Source of the DNA: Phyto melanocephala
Lineage: Eukaryota > Arthropoda > Insecta > Diptera > Rhinophoridae
Length of the DNA: 64,000 nt
NCBI GenBank assembly: GCA_941918925.1
Contig: OW799235.1
Coordinates: 33,097,201 to 33,161,200, forward strand
Direction of reading: 5' to 3'
The position numbers and the translations under genes were made by a program. Shown one piece after another: positions 1 to 11,662 of the stretch. Each line of letters opens with the position of its first letter. Position 1 is the first letter of the stretch. The notes below the pieces were generated by a model. That model made no database searches. It was not told where the DNA came from and saw only the letters and a program-made list of their open reading frames with translations.

Positions 1-1774
1 TGAAGAGTTGGGATCATGAATAAAAAAGCCTTGTGAAAATATTCGAATTTTTAAACTCCGAAAAAAATTACTTGTGACTTTGCTTGCTTTAAAAAAATAT
101 CCACACAATTTTGAATAGCTGTTGAATTTTGAAATATTTCGGCAATTTGTAATGAAAGCTACATACATATATAAATATATGAGGCGCTCAATTGTCGGTA
201 TGTGAAATGTAAAGTTTTTGTATGGTGGCAGTATATGAAAAAAAGTTTTCATTTCATAGACCGAGAATTGAGCCCCAGGTATGTCGAGATTTAAATTCAT
301 GTGAAAAAAAATTTATTTGGAAATTTTCACATTGTGAAATTCATAATAATGTGAGTAGTTCTCAGCTCTCCGATAATATACAAATACGCTTATTTCTATT
401 TATATATGCTTCTAGTGTTATTCATAGAAAGATACAAATTCACAAAGTTATAGGTAAGAATATTTAAAAATAATGTTAATACATCAAGTTCTTAAAAATT
501 CTGAGCCGAGGTCGTGGTCTCACAAATCCATGGATTTTAGCACCAAACAATAACTGTCCTTTTATTTTTCCAACAAAATCGATATATTTTCAGCTTCAAA
601 ACAACAGACAAAATCGACATGGGTATAAAATAAATAAAAGGACAAAGAAAATTCCTGGATGGCATCGGACACAAAATGGCGAATATTATGGGTATCAAAT
701 AAAAGTTATTGACTAGTAGAACCTAGTACACACCAAAAAATTCCAAACCCAACACGAATTCTAAGACAAAATGAAAGAAAACATGAGCAATCATTTTCCT
801 ATTAACTCAGGCTAAGCAATAACCTACGACTTTGTAGGTTAATGATGGTTTTTCTGAAATTTGTTGGTTAGGTTAAAATAAGCTTCACCATGGCAGAATA
901 TAGAACTGTTACTTACTTGTTCAATTATGTTTTTTTCTCCGACTTATATTGCACGCTGTTCATCACTAACATATTGAAAATTTTCTAAAACATTAATCAA
1001 TCCCGTGTTAAGTTAATTAGTTATTTTGATGGTAAAAAAACTTTATACTTGAATTCATGATAAAGGGCGGCTTCCTGTTTATTCTGTATTGGATATTTGT
1101 GCACCACTAGTCTAGATCGAAATATTTTAAAATTAAAGTAGTCTCAGAAGCATTATACGTATCTAATTTACGTTCGTGGGGCAACCATAAGGATAATAAT
1201 TCAAAGAATATGTTTTTCGTTCGGATATATTGTTACTTCAGATAAATATAGAAATATATTTGCAGTTTATAGATCTTATGTATATGTATATATAGTACAA
1301 GTATATTTTGTGTATAAGTATGTATATATTTAATGTCATTTTATTAGCTGGGAGAAAAGTTGCCTATTTTAAATGTATTTTATTGATTAAGCCCGCAAAG
1401 TACACATCGTATTTAAGACAATCCATTGCAACGATTACATTATCACACAGTAAATAGAAGGCATCATATATGTTTCGTATGTAAATAACCATCCCGATAG
1501 TTAGATATCTTATGGGAAATTAATGCTATTTATAGCTTCCATTTACCTTTAATTTGGTAATAAATTTATTGGCCCACAAAATGTATCTAAAAACAGCAAC
1601 TTTTTTCACATTAAAAAAACGACGTATTATTTTTATAAACGAATTACGTTTAAGGTAAAAGGGCAAATAAAAAATTAAAAATATTGAAATAAAAAAATAA
1701 CCACATAAAGCGATAGGAAAACATAACAGATTTTTTGTGTATAAAAAATAAAATTATATAAATAAATAAAATTT
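1..1774. other. Noncoding sequence downstream of RecQ5
   Basis: AT-rich sequence with no believable gene. The 81-codon open frame near 222-467 has no recognisable motif and is treated as chance. A repeat fragment lies at about 640-735. A minus-strand AATAAA at 1565-1570, about 205 nt beyond the RecQ5 stop codon, is a possible polyadenylation signal for that gene. Confidence 0.6.
640..735 (-). repeat. Fragment of the 13.1-kb / 50.2-kb repeat family, reversed
   Basis: The reverse complement matches the interior of the repeats at 13071-13520 and 50195-50400. The shared landmarks occur in the same order: a GATGGC...AAAATG stretch, ATGGGTATCAAAT, then GACTAGTAGAA. The characteristic hairpin end is missing, so this is a truncated piece. 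Confidence 0.6.
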
Positions 1775-4700
1775 TTATGATATAGGAAAATATTTATCAA
1801 TGTCGGAGTTCTCAGAAATCATTTCAAGTGACTGGAAATTTGTTTTAATATATGTTTTGCATTCAGATGAAGCTGGAAAAGAAATGAGTGTAATTGTTTT
1901 TGTAAATAAATTAAGAGATAATTTCTTTCAACTTACCCAATTTGCCATCTACAACACAATTTGTTATACGTTTGGCCAAAATTTTAAACAAATCTTTGGT
2001 AGCAATTTTTCGTTTATAGTATGGATTCAAATATTCTACTACGGTCTTACTAATGTCATTTAGTTGTCTTTGAGCAGTTTCACGTTCCTTTTGTAATTTT
2101 TGCTTATAAACAGATGAAGAGGATGAGGATGTAGAGGGGAAAGAAGTGAATCTGGAAATTGATTTTAAATCAGAACCTTTTTCAGATTTTACTTTGCATT
2201 CTCTGGAATTTAATGAAGAAGAGTTTGATGTAGAAGATGAAACGTGATTAGATGAAACATGATTATTATATGAAGGAGGAAAGTCGTAGTTATCATTATT
2301 GGTTTTCGATTTAGAGATTGAAGTCACTGAAGAGGATGGTTTGGCAAAGATTTTATCATCAAAAGAATTGTCTTTACTTGACGAAAGTTGATAGTTGGTT
2401 GAGTTTGTTTTATCTTTATTAAAATTACTGGTGTTTAATGCCTTTGCATGTTCTTTGTATTTTTCTTTTTGTTCTTTTAATTTCTCCTTTCTTTCCTCAT
2501 ACAATTTCTTTTCATTTTCAATTTTTTCCAACAATGAGAGTATGTCATCATGTTCATTTTCATTGCATTTTTCCTTCTCCTCCTCATCATCGGAATAATT
2601 TTTATCATTTTCTGTTTCAGTATCAGGTGGTGTATAAATTATGTGACTGCGGTATTTATCTTTTGAATCTTTTTTATAATGTGATGTTCGTTTTGATTTA
2701 AATATATTGCTGCTATAGAATGAATTGTTCTCATTTTCATTGATCATTTTATTCTCTTCTTTATATTCCGCCTTTTCATCCTGTTCTAATTTTTCAATTT
2801 GTAACTTTAGTTCTTGTTCTTTAGAAATTAGCAATTCCAAATTGTCTTCGCTGGATCCTCCTAGTTCAGTATCCCCGTCCATTTTGTATTCCTCCTCATC
2901 TTCTGATTTTATGCCTAATTCATTTTCGTTTTCGGGAGAATCAATACTCTCAAGCTTAAGTTCTATATTACCGATTTCTTCAGCTTCTTTGTCTTCCGTA
3001 CTGGTATTAGAAGAATCTTCCTCTGCATTGCTTGAAGCATTAAAAAAATTGCTAATGGTGGTTTGTTTTGCCCTGTCCTGTTTATAGCTTTTCGGCTTTC
3101 TTAAAGCTTTTGGTACATCTTTTTTACTATTACTATTATTTGTGTTCTGTTGAGGATTTTGTTCTTCTAATTCCTTAAGTTTGCGTTCAAAATATTCCAC
3201 GCTGCCACCGTTCCAAACACTTTTCTTAGCTTCTAGTTTAGGAATATAGTCCATTAAAACTGGCATTAGTCGTTTTTTACTAGTCAATTGTTTTATGATC
3301 GTAATCTAAAAAAGATAGATTTCATTAATTTCCTAAAATTATTTTTTTAATTTAAAAACTCCCACCTCTTTTGCCACCGCATGCCGATACATATTGACTA
3401 CTTTTTGTTTTGAAAAACATTCGTATTCAATATCGGCCGCCACTGCTTCATAATCTTTCTGAACTAAGGCACTTCGAGGGCTGTCTTCTTCACTATTCTG
3501 TACATTAACCTTAAGGGCTTCTGCTAGAGCCGTTAAGTAATTTTCTCGTATTGATATTTTTAGACCTGCTACTTTTGTTGTCGTCGCTTGAGCCTGATGT
3601 ATTCGTGTCATATAAGTGGCGGTTTCTTGTTCCAACTCTTTGGCGGCATCTAAACATTTACGCAATTGAAATTGTTTTCGAATGAAGTCCTCTGTTTCAC
3701 GTTTAGCTTTTTTAGCTAATTGAGCATGTGAAATTTCACTTGCTTCATAAGAATCTTCACTATCGTTAAGATATTCTTTGGCAGCTCTTTTGATGCCCGC
3801 ACGACCACCTGGATAAAAATATAAACAATTGAATTAAAAATCGTTTCGGCAAAATACTTTCCAAACTTGGTCTTGTTCGTGAACATCTGTCACGATTTTA
3901 GAAAAACTTTCCTTTAAAAAGGACAAAAAAAAATATTTAATTAGTTAAAATTTTATTTTTATACGAGTTATTGAAAAATATCTTAAACTACGTTCACATT
4001 TGGCAAATGTTTGCTTATACAAGCGTAAGCAATAATTTTGTTAAAAAATATTAGTTAAAGTATTCATGTCAACATTTTTACGCTTTTGAAAAATTAAAAT
4101 TGCATGAATTTACTATTGTTGATGTGAGCACCATTTGTAATGAAAAGTTCTTTAACATTAAAAGAAATAAATAGACGTGGCATTCGCTTTTTTTGTAATT
4201 AAATCACCGACAAGCCAAGCCCTAACTTTTGGCAAAAAATTAACTCCACTTTGCTGCAAAAGTGAGCCAATGTTGGTAAAGTTTTTGTGAGTGATCTCTT
4301 ATTTTTCTGTTTGATTTACAAAAACTTAAAAAATAATAATTAATTTACTTTTTTTCGTTTCTCTTATTTGGATATCGCAAATATAGACAGCGGTCAGTGG
4401 CTTGAATAATTTTTTAATTCAAAAACTCTAATCCAAACCAAAGAAAAAGTGAAAGGCCAAAAAATTACTGACACAAAAGCCAGAGCCGTTGGACGTATAC
4501 ATATGAAATTTTCTGTTTATATTGTAGGTCTTATGGTGAGATGAGACTTAAATTAATAGATGCCAATCGGGAAGGTTAGGTATTGGGTCAAGCCATCAAC
4601 CACACTTAATACTGATCATGTACCTCAAGCCATTAAGCATTAAAGTGGTTCTCCTATGGTATGGGGATATATAACCCCAGATGGTGTTGGTCCACAAAAA

Positions 4701-6952
4701 TATTAATGGACTTTGGGAGAGGGTTTAGCAGAATGGGACAAGAATTTTGAAGCAAATTGTGGCTGAACTTTATCATTAGGATGAATAAGCTAAAGAAAAC
4801 AAAAGGATACTCCCTTAATTATTTAATTCAGATGAGCAAAACATTGAAGCAATGGTGTGAATTAGAAAACGTTTTGTTTTTATAAACTTAAGTTATGAAT
4901 AACTTTTCTGGCTATTGTTCTATATTTTTTATGGATACATATTTTTAATAAAAAGTTTTGAATTTAATATTTAACATTTACTGACGTACTTTGTTCAAAA
5001 CTTTGGCTCATTTTTGCACCGCACACAATACACTATGTGTGTATAAGAGGTATTGCAAAAGTAAAATTTTGTAAAAATTAATTTTATACAGTTGTTATTT
5101 TGATATAAAATTGCTTTTTTAAAATACTAAAAGCGGTCGCGTGAAAACATTTATTGTTCTTTAATTGTCCTTACACCAAATATCGTTAAAGCATATAAAA
5201 ATCAATTGATATTGCAATTTGAATAAATCAAAAAATTTTTAACATAGATTAACAGATTTTAGTGTTTACGGTTGTTTTGACAAATATTTTCCTCATGTGA
5301 ACATTCCTTTAAATGGGTATATCTTTCAAATTGAAAAAAAAGAACGAAATATTTTTTTGTATAAAATCCGACTTAAGAGACAAAATATTTTAGAAAAAAA
5401 ATTATGTGAACAATCTTTACATTAAAATTGTTCACAATAGTTAAAAACACGTCATATCTACATTTTTACCTTCATATAAATCCGAATTATCTTCAAGCGA
5501 AATGTCTGTCTTAAAAGCAGCATCCATGCACAAGCGTTGAAAAGTTTGTAATGCCTTTTCAATTTTTATCGGATTTTTACAAACGTCACACTTATCCACA
5601 CAATCAGGTGTTGGATCACCAAAATAATTAGAAAACAATTTATGGCGACATTGAAGCATCTCACAAAACGTCACTATATCATCGAAATTTTTCATGGCTC
5701 TTTGTGCCATTTCTTGTTTTCCCGAACTAGAAGTCCGAGAACGATTTATATCGTTTTGCAAAAGATAACGAATAGACCTGACATCTTCGCGACCATAGTA
5801 AAGACGACAATACGACTTAAGACCATCACGACCAGCGCGACCAGATTCTTGGTAATAAGCAGCTACATTTTGAGGAACATCCCAATGAATTACAAATCTT
5901 ACTGAAGGTTTATCAACACCCATGCCGAAACTGTTGGTAGCCACGATAATAGGATGTTCTCCATTCATCCATTTTTCTTGAACCTCCACACGCTCGGATC
6001 CTTTAAGTCCAGCATGATAGGCAAGAGCACCTACGCCCTGGCGTGATACACCCAGGGCAACACGCTCGACATTTTCACGTGTTCGACAGTAAATTATGCC
6101 ACAACCCCGTTTTGACGCTGGAGTATCACGGAATTCTTCTTCATCTCCCAGACAGTGTAAAGCAAAAGATGCCAAATGTTTAAAATCATCTTTAATGGAA
6201 TTTTTAAACACTATATCGTAAAAAAGATTCTTACGAAAGCTAGGGGTTGAAAATTTTGCCACTGGTTGATTTAAATTTAATTGTTTAAATATATCTTCTT
6301 TAACATGTTTTGAAGCGGTGGCGGTTAGAGCCATCCATATAATATTGGGATATTTCTTGCGCAATTCACCTAGTTTAAGGTAGTCTGGTCGAAAGTCATG
6401 GCCCCATTGGGATACACAATGCGCTTCGTCTACAGCCACATAAGCAATTTTGTCATACTTCACTAACTGAGCCAATAGTTCTTGAAAGCCTTTAGTTGCT
6501 GCCTGCTCTGGAGTGATGTATAGGAAACGTATGCTCGGTTTAACAGACTTTAAATCCATCACTACACGATCTCTTTCTTTTTGAGACATTTTTGAATTGA
6601 GGGAGTCCGCTTGTATCTTCCATTTGGCCAAATGATCAATTTGATCTTTAATCAAAGCCAAAAGAGGAGAAAAAACAATGGTTATTTGCTCCTCGGCCAT
6701 AAGGCCCGGCAGTTGAAAGCACAACGACTTGCCGGATCCAGTTGGCATACTTACATACACATCGCGTTTTTCTACAAAATAAAATTAGAAAAATTAAATA
6801 AAATTACACAAACACTTATTTTGTTACAAACTTTTCACTGCACATTTGATGGCTTTTCTTTGTAAATCCGATTTGAATTCCTTAAAACCAAAGTACGTTT
6901 CCAAACTTTCATACATTCGGGTTTCGACTTCATCTCTATCACCACTACTCAT
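1775..6952 (-). CDS. RecQ5: RecQ5 ATP-dependent DNA helicase (5 exons, 1110 aa)
   Basis: RecQ5 is a 3'-5' DNA helicase of the nucleus that disrupts recombination intermediates and binds RNA polymerase II. Exons run 6952-6832, 6771-5470, 3808-3366, 3305-1937 and 1872-1775. All introns are GT-AG and the joined length, 3333 nt, divides by 3. Visible parts are the Walker A motif MPTGSGKS (residues 49-56), the DEAH box (155-158), the motif VI QESGRAGRDG (348-357) and a RecQ zinc site with Cys415, 431, 435 and 438 at the human RECQ5 spacing. A charged Ser/Glu/Lys-rich middle follows. An SRI (Set2-Rpb1 interacting) domain, about 1030-1100, is completed by the last 98-nt exon, which has no long open frame of its own. 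The start has a fly-like CAAAATG context. Three introns are 60-64 bp, while intron 2 is 1661 bp and contains a Tc1 relic. Length is close to the Drosophila long isoform (about 1058 aa, from memory). Confidence 0.95.
4245..5030 (+). mobile_element. Decayed Tc1/mariner-type element in RecQ5 intron 2
   Basis: Inverted ends containing TGCAAAA(A/G)TGAGCCAA are seen at about 4253-4272 and 5003-5021. Between them, around 4630-4720 on the plus strand, broken reading frames resemble the Tc1 transposase core: a block like HGGGS, then MVWGYITPDGVGP. Frameshifts and stops are numerous and most of the transposase is missing, so the copy is dead. It lies antisense to its host gene. Confidence 0.65.
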
Positions 6953-7295
6953 TTTGCTCGTTTTTTAAAACTTTATTTTAGAAACTTATTTGTTTTGCAT
7001 TTATTAATTTTTATAAACTTTTCGTGTGTGGTTTTTCCTCGTTGTTTTCTTTCTATAGTATGCGGAAACAACACACACGCAACTGTCAAAAGGCGCCAAC
7101 AGCTGGGCGAAGATGTACTCACGTATAAGTTCATTGCATTGCATATAAAACTTTATCATTGTAATTTTTTATACATAGAATCTGACAATATCATTATGCA
7201 TACAGTTTTTTATCAAGAAAGGAATACACTACGTTTAGCGGTTCGACTAGTAATAGTACCTTAATCAATTTAACTCATATAAATTTATTTGCATT
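6953..7295. other. RecQ5 upstream region
   Basis: This is the likely RecQ5 promoter and 5' UTR region. I see no clear TATA box, initiator or known operator, and no repeat that recurs elsewhere in the window. Confidence 0.4.
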
Positions 7296-7620
7296 AAGGT
7301 ATGTTAACTAAAGGTAGACTTAAGTCCACAGCTGATCATTGTTTTGGTATTGCATTTCTCTTCCCAAATGTCAAAATTTGTTTACCCTTTTTTGTTCGTT
7401 TACATACATTGTTTTTTTTACTATGTGTGTATGCAGCATAAAGATTTTTTATTTACTTACATTTTGCTTCTATTTTTATCAGCTGTCTATGGTTTTGTTT
7501 TGACATTTAGGAAGTTTTTGTACCAACAAAATACATGGTGCGTCTACCTTTGGTTTGCATTAACTCAGAGTACAATTTTAGGGGTGGCGGTGCCAGCTGA
7601 TATTTTTTGTGTGCCATTGC

Positions 7621-7691
7621 TTGTCAAACTCCATATATAAAAAAGAGATATTAGTGCAAAGAATTGTCAAACTCCATATATAAAAAAGAGA
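7621..7691 (+). repeat. 28-bp direct repeat
   Basis: A 28-bp sequence beginning TTGTCAAACTCCATATATAA occurs at 7621-7648 and again at 7664-7691 (offset 43 bp). It is a simple local duplication. Confidence 0.8.
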
Positions 7692-7768
7692 GACAAAAAA
7701 TTCTCTCTCTTTACGCTATTACCTTCTGTAATTACATCATGCAGTATCTTAGATATTTTAATAACAGT

Positions 7769-7896
7769 GGTCAAATTACGGCATTCGAACGTGATCGAAA
7801 TTTGAAAATTCTTATTAGAATCTCTATACCAATAGCACAGCGAACTCAATCGATCGAGTAAAATTTCGATCGTGATCGAGTGCCGTAATTTGGCCC
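7769..7896. mobile_element. Palindromic MITE, about 128 bp (copy 1)
   Basis: The two arms are near-perfect inverted repeats of about 30 bp. The left arm contains CAAATTACGGCATTCGAACG, and the right arm reads CGAGTGCCGTAATTTGG on the plus strand. GATCGAAATTT is mirrored inside both arms. There is no coding capacity. A more diverged copy lies at 31810-31932. Confidence 0.75.
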
Positions 7897-7918
7897 CTGA
7901 TCATTTAACATGTGTAAC

Positions 7919-8336
7919 ATGGTACAATCATCAGGTAGCCTCAGTAAAACATCTGAATTTTTTCCCTACCTTAAACTCTAACTAAAAAATCAAATTTTGT
8001 TTTAGTTTGTTGTTTACAAATAAGAAATTGCGTATTTGTGGAACAAAAAACAAAATGACACAAACAATTTACACAAATGTTTTTCAACACTAATTACATA
8101 TATATTTTTAATTTTAATAGAAAAGTTTTACATATATGTACATATTACTTTTTCCACAAAAATTTACAATTGAATTATATATTCTACCACCAAAAGAAAA
8201 ACAAGAATAAATACTGTTTGCAATTTTTGTAAACAAACACATTTGCTTTTTGACATTTCAGTTGTCGTTTTCCAACAACAAAATGCATGTAGAATTTTGT
8301 TGTTGCAGAACTGAGGATACCTGATGATTGTACCAT
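7919..8336. mobile_element. MITE with about 25-bp inverted ends
   Basis: The left end ATGGTACAATCATCAGGTA (from 7919) pairs with TACCTGATGATTGTACCAT (ending 8336). The inversion extends inward to CCTCAGT. The sequence TGATCATT lies close to both ends and may be duplicated target, but this is uncertain. No reading frame is preserved. Confidence 0.6.
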
Positions 8337-9030
8337 GATCATTTTTTTGTTTATGCATTTCTCTTCCCAAATGTCAAAATTTGTTTACCTTTTTTGTTTT
8401 TTTGCATACCTTGCTTAATACTAAACGTGTTTGTATCATACATATTTTTTTACCCGCCACCAAAAAAATGGTGGGGGTATATTCATTTTGTCATTCCGTT
8501 TGTAACACATCGAAATATCCATTCTAGACCCCTGAATCAGGGTTTGATTTGATGACGATCTAGCTATGTCCGTCCGTCTGTCCGTCTGTTGAAAACACGA
8601 TAGAGGTCGCACCGAAAAATTTTTTCCAGAATCTTTCTTATAGACAAGGTTTGTTTGGTATTGAAAATGGGCTAAATCGGAATATTAGGAAGAGAGTTAT
8701 AGCTCGAAAAGCAAGGGTAGGTCGAAAAAGCCGTGTCCTTTGAACATCGAATAAAAAGGAATTGTGTCCAAACGCATTAACGTAGACTCATGAAACTTCG
8801 AATATTTATTTCCGGAGTAAAAACAATATTTCACCCCGAAAATTATCTATATCTATGCATTAGGAAAGGAGTTATCGATCAAAATGTACGAAAATTTATA
8901 CCGCACACTGTATTTTTCGGTATATTTAAAAACAAAAACGTCATAAAAGCAACAAAATTGAATGTACGACTCTGAAATTTTGCACACTTTACTTTTTGGT
9001 GAGGGGCTTTTTTGTAACGGAAAATCAATG

Positions 9031-9990
9031 TGCCACGCCCACTTTTACGCCCACCTCCCATATAACATTTTACCCAAAATTCATATAATTTCTCTATTAA
9101 TATAGATTTTGGAATAATAAAGGACTATATTGAAACATTACCTAAAATTCATATAATTTCTCTATTAATAAAGATTTTGGAATAATAAAGGGCTCTATTG
9201 AAATATCTAAGTTGTACTCATTGGCAAAAACAACTTTGATACGCCTACTATAACGCCCACTTTTCACGTTATCTACCGTTAATGAAATTTAAAAGCTCAT
9301 AAAACCGACAAATAAGAAGTATGATTATAAAATCGTCTAGGTATATCCTTTTACTCAATGTCATTACTGTGCCACAAAATTAAGGTGCCACGCCCACTTT
9401 TACGCCCACCTCCCATATAACGTCTTACCTAAAATGCATATAATTTCTCTATTAATAAAGATTTTGGAATAATAAAGGGCTATATTGAAACATATAAATT
9501 GTACTCATTAGCAAGAACAACTTTGACACGCCTACTATAACGCCAATTTTTCACGTTATCTACCTTTAATGAAATTTAAAAGCTCATAAAACCGACAAAA
9601 TAAGAAGTATGATGATAAAATCTGCTAGGTATATCCTTCTAGTCAATGTAATTACTGTGCCACAAAATTAAGGTGCCACGCCCACCTCCCATATAAAGTT
9701 TTACCTAAAATGCATATAATTTCTCTATTAATAAAGATTTTGGAATAATAAAGGGCTATATTGAAACATATAAGTTGTACTCATTAGCAAAAACAACTTT
9801 GACACGCCTACTTTAACGCCCACTTTTCACGTTATCTACCGTTAATGAAATTTAAAAGCTCATAAAATCGACAAAATTAGAGACAGTTTTTGGGGAAATA
9901 AAGGACTATATTGAAATATATAAGTTGTATTTATTAACAGAAACTTTATTGACACGCCTACTTTAACGCCCACTCTCATTGAAAGACTAC
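9031..9990 (+). repeat. About 290-bp tandem repeats inside copy A
   Basis: Units start at GTGCCACGCCCAC, at about 9030, 9385 and 9673, with a partial fourth unit ending near 9990. The first unit is about 65 bp longer because a segment containing CATATAATTTCTCTATTAAT is duplicated at 9083 and 9149. The units differ by scattered substitutions and small deletions. Confidence 0.75.
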
Positions 9991-10131
9991 ATTTACTAAA
10001 GCATTTTAGTAGCATATCGAAGTTATAAAGGGTGGTTAAATTTTAAGGGCCGATGTTGGATTTAAATAACACACAAAATAATTTAAGAAATTATTATTAT
10101 TTCTTTTTGTAATGATAATATTTGTATGGTT

Positions 10132-10876
10132 CAAGGCATATCCATAAGGTATATGCATCGCGGCAACAAACACAACAATAAAAAACACATGTATTTTGTT
10201 TTTGTATATATGCCGGCATTTGTCAAACCATTTTTTTTATTTTCTTCTTAAATTTGATTAACTTTTAAAAAACTTTAAAGCGAAAACTTTTTATTCACGA
10301 TTTTGTATTTTTTTAAATGTTTTAAACCAAATGAAATTGCGAATTATTTGTTGTATAATTAAATTAAAAAAATTAAGTTTGACAACTGCAGGCATGACTT
10401 TTAAAAAAAGTTGGCAACGTTCAAAGCGAATTCATACAGGTGAAATTATCAGCACATGATGATGGGGAAACACAATGTCTAAATTTGTTGAATTCTCCTT
10501 TATTCTATTTATTAATGAAGGAATGGAAAATTAGATTTTGGATTCCGAATTAAACATTTAACTTAATTGTGCTTTTTATGATAATAAATTTACCAAATTT
10601 ATGTATATTTGTTGTTCTTGCACCATTTATAATGTGCTTCACAAGCACATATCCTTTTTTTAATAAAATTTTATTGAATTAAACATATAAAAACAACTTT
10701 TGCATTCTTGTTATACAAACTGGCCTTGAAAGAAAAAATCCCCTAAAAATTTGCTTTGTTGTATCAATTCGCCGTTGCATATACCTGTATGAATATGCCT
10801 TGGTAACGCTTATAAAATGTACATAAAAAAAAAACAGTCAGCTGATTGGATACGAGTACCTTATGGATATGCCTTG
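10132..10876. mobile_element. hAT-like element with 8-bp target duplication
   Basis: Perfect terminal inverted repeats CAAGGCATATCCATAAGGTA begin at 10132 and end at 10876, except that the innermost base pairing is less certain. The exact 8-bp duplication GTATGGTT flanks both ends (10124-10131 and 10877-10884), which is the size hAT transposases make. There is no transposase frame, so it is non-autonomous. A smaller element is nested at 10422-10802. Confidence 0.85.
10422..10802 (-). mobile_element. hAT-like MITE nested in the hAT element (copy 1)
   Basis: The ends read CAAAGCGAATTCATACAGGT and, inverted, CAAGGCATATTCATACAGGT. Flanking octamers GCAACGTT and GTAACGCT differ by two transitions, consistent with an aged 8-bp duplication. 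A second copy in the opposite orientation is at 16666-17027. Confidence 0.7.
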
Positions 10877-11662
10877 GTATGGTTCAATTATGTATTTAAC
10901 AAAATATCGGCAAAATGGCCCCCCCATCCTTGGCGCCACTCCTCTATCTGATGATCCAAATTTTCAATGACAATGTTGATGCTCAATTGTTGGGCATGAT
11001 GATGAGTCGAGGTTGACTGCTCTTTTGCCACACTATCGCAAAAAACAGCAATGGTTCCCATTCAACGAACTAAGAAGGCATTCACAGATTTTCTAACATT
11101 TTATACAGACCTGTTCTGCAGAAATTTAAATATTTTTTACAATTCTCCCGATTGTGGACGAATTTTAACGATTATGTTGATCAAAACAATTACGAAGTGC
11201 ACAAAATGCATTTTGATTTGAACGCCCATTTTTATAAAAAAACCTGAATAACTTTAAAGCGTTGCTCATTTGCGTATTTTTCCACGGATCAAATTGAGTA
11301 AGTTTGAGATTAAGAAATGTCAAGTGAAATGCAGAAAACAAATTTAAAAACTAGGTGCAGTTCACCTTCAACATGGGCCCTTAAAATTTAACCACCCTCT
11401 ACAAAGTAAGTGATACATATTTTATTATAAAGAGATTATTCCATAATAATTAACAAAATAATAAATATTGTGCTTTAAATGTACACAAAATTGGTGGTGG
11501 GTATAAAATATTCGGAACAGCCGAATATAGTGCTCTTACTTGTTTATTTACTAACATTTTTCTACTTTTATTAGCAGCTGTTTAAGTGTTTGTTTTGACA
11601 TTTAGAAAGTTTTTTGTATCAACAAAATACACGTTGCGTCTACCTGGAGTTAATATACCTTG

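Larger units (their letters stand above)
10028..11399. mobile_element. TA-flanked DNA transposon nested in copy A
   Basis: Inverted ends AGGGTGGTTAAATTTTAAGG are found at 10029 and, reversed, at 11398. TA lies immediately outside both ends (10026-10027 and 11400-11401), as for Tc1/mariner elements. Comparison with the uninterrupted copy near 60330 gives an empty site reading GTTATACAAAG, which confirms insertion at a TA. No intact transposase remains. It contains the hAT insertion at 10132-10876. Confidence 0.8.
8451..11542 (+). mobile_element. Rolling-circle/mini-me-like element, CCGCCACC type (copy A)
   Basis: It starts ACCCGCCACC with a hairpin against GGTGGGGGTATA and runs through a (GTCY)n tract near 8570-8590. 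It ends with GGTGGTGGGTATA followed by the degenerate palindrome ATTCGGAACAGCCGAAT and CTCTTACTTG. The same ends bound a second copy at 59553-60493 and a reversed copy at 29919-32023. No transposase was seen, so it is non-autonomous. It carries tandem repeats at 9031-9990 and a nested transposon at 10028-11399. Relationship to mini-me/DINE-1 (Helentron-related) elements is inferred from the GTCY tract and the terminal hairpins. Confidence 0.65.
7296..11662. mobile_element. Outer TIR-bounded unit hosting nested insertions
   Basis: The left end AAGGTATGTTAACTAAAGGT (7296-7315) matches the reverse complement of the right end at 11638-11662, AAGGTATATTAACTCCAGGT. Inside, a block at about 7338-7570 is repeated at 8336-8450 and continues at 11543-11640. 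The second copy is therefore split by the rolling-circle-like element at 8451-11542. No convincing target duplication was found, so the unit may be two tandem or rearranged copies. Confidence 0.5.

Noticed and set aside
222..467. 81-codon open frame near the left edge
   Set aside because: No motif, AT-driven composition, no splice context; best explained as chance.
2395..3087. Plus-strand Ser/Phe-rich open frames over RecQ5 exon 4
   Set aside because: Antisense shadows of the acidic low-complexity region of RecQ5.
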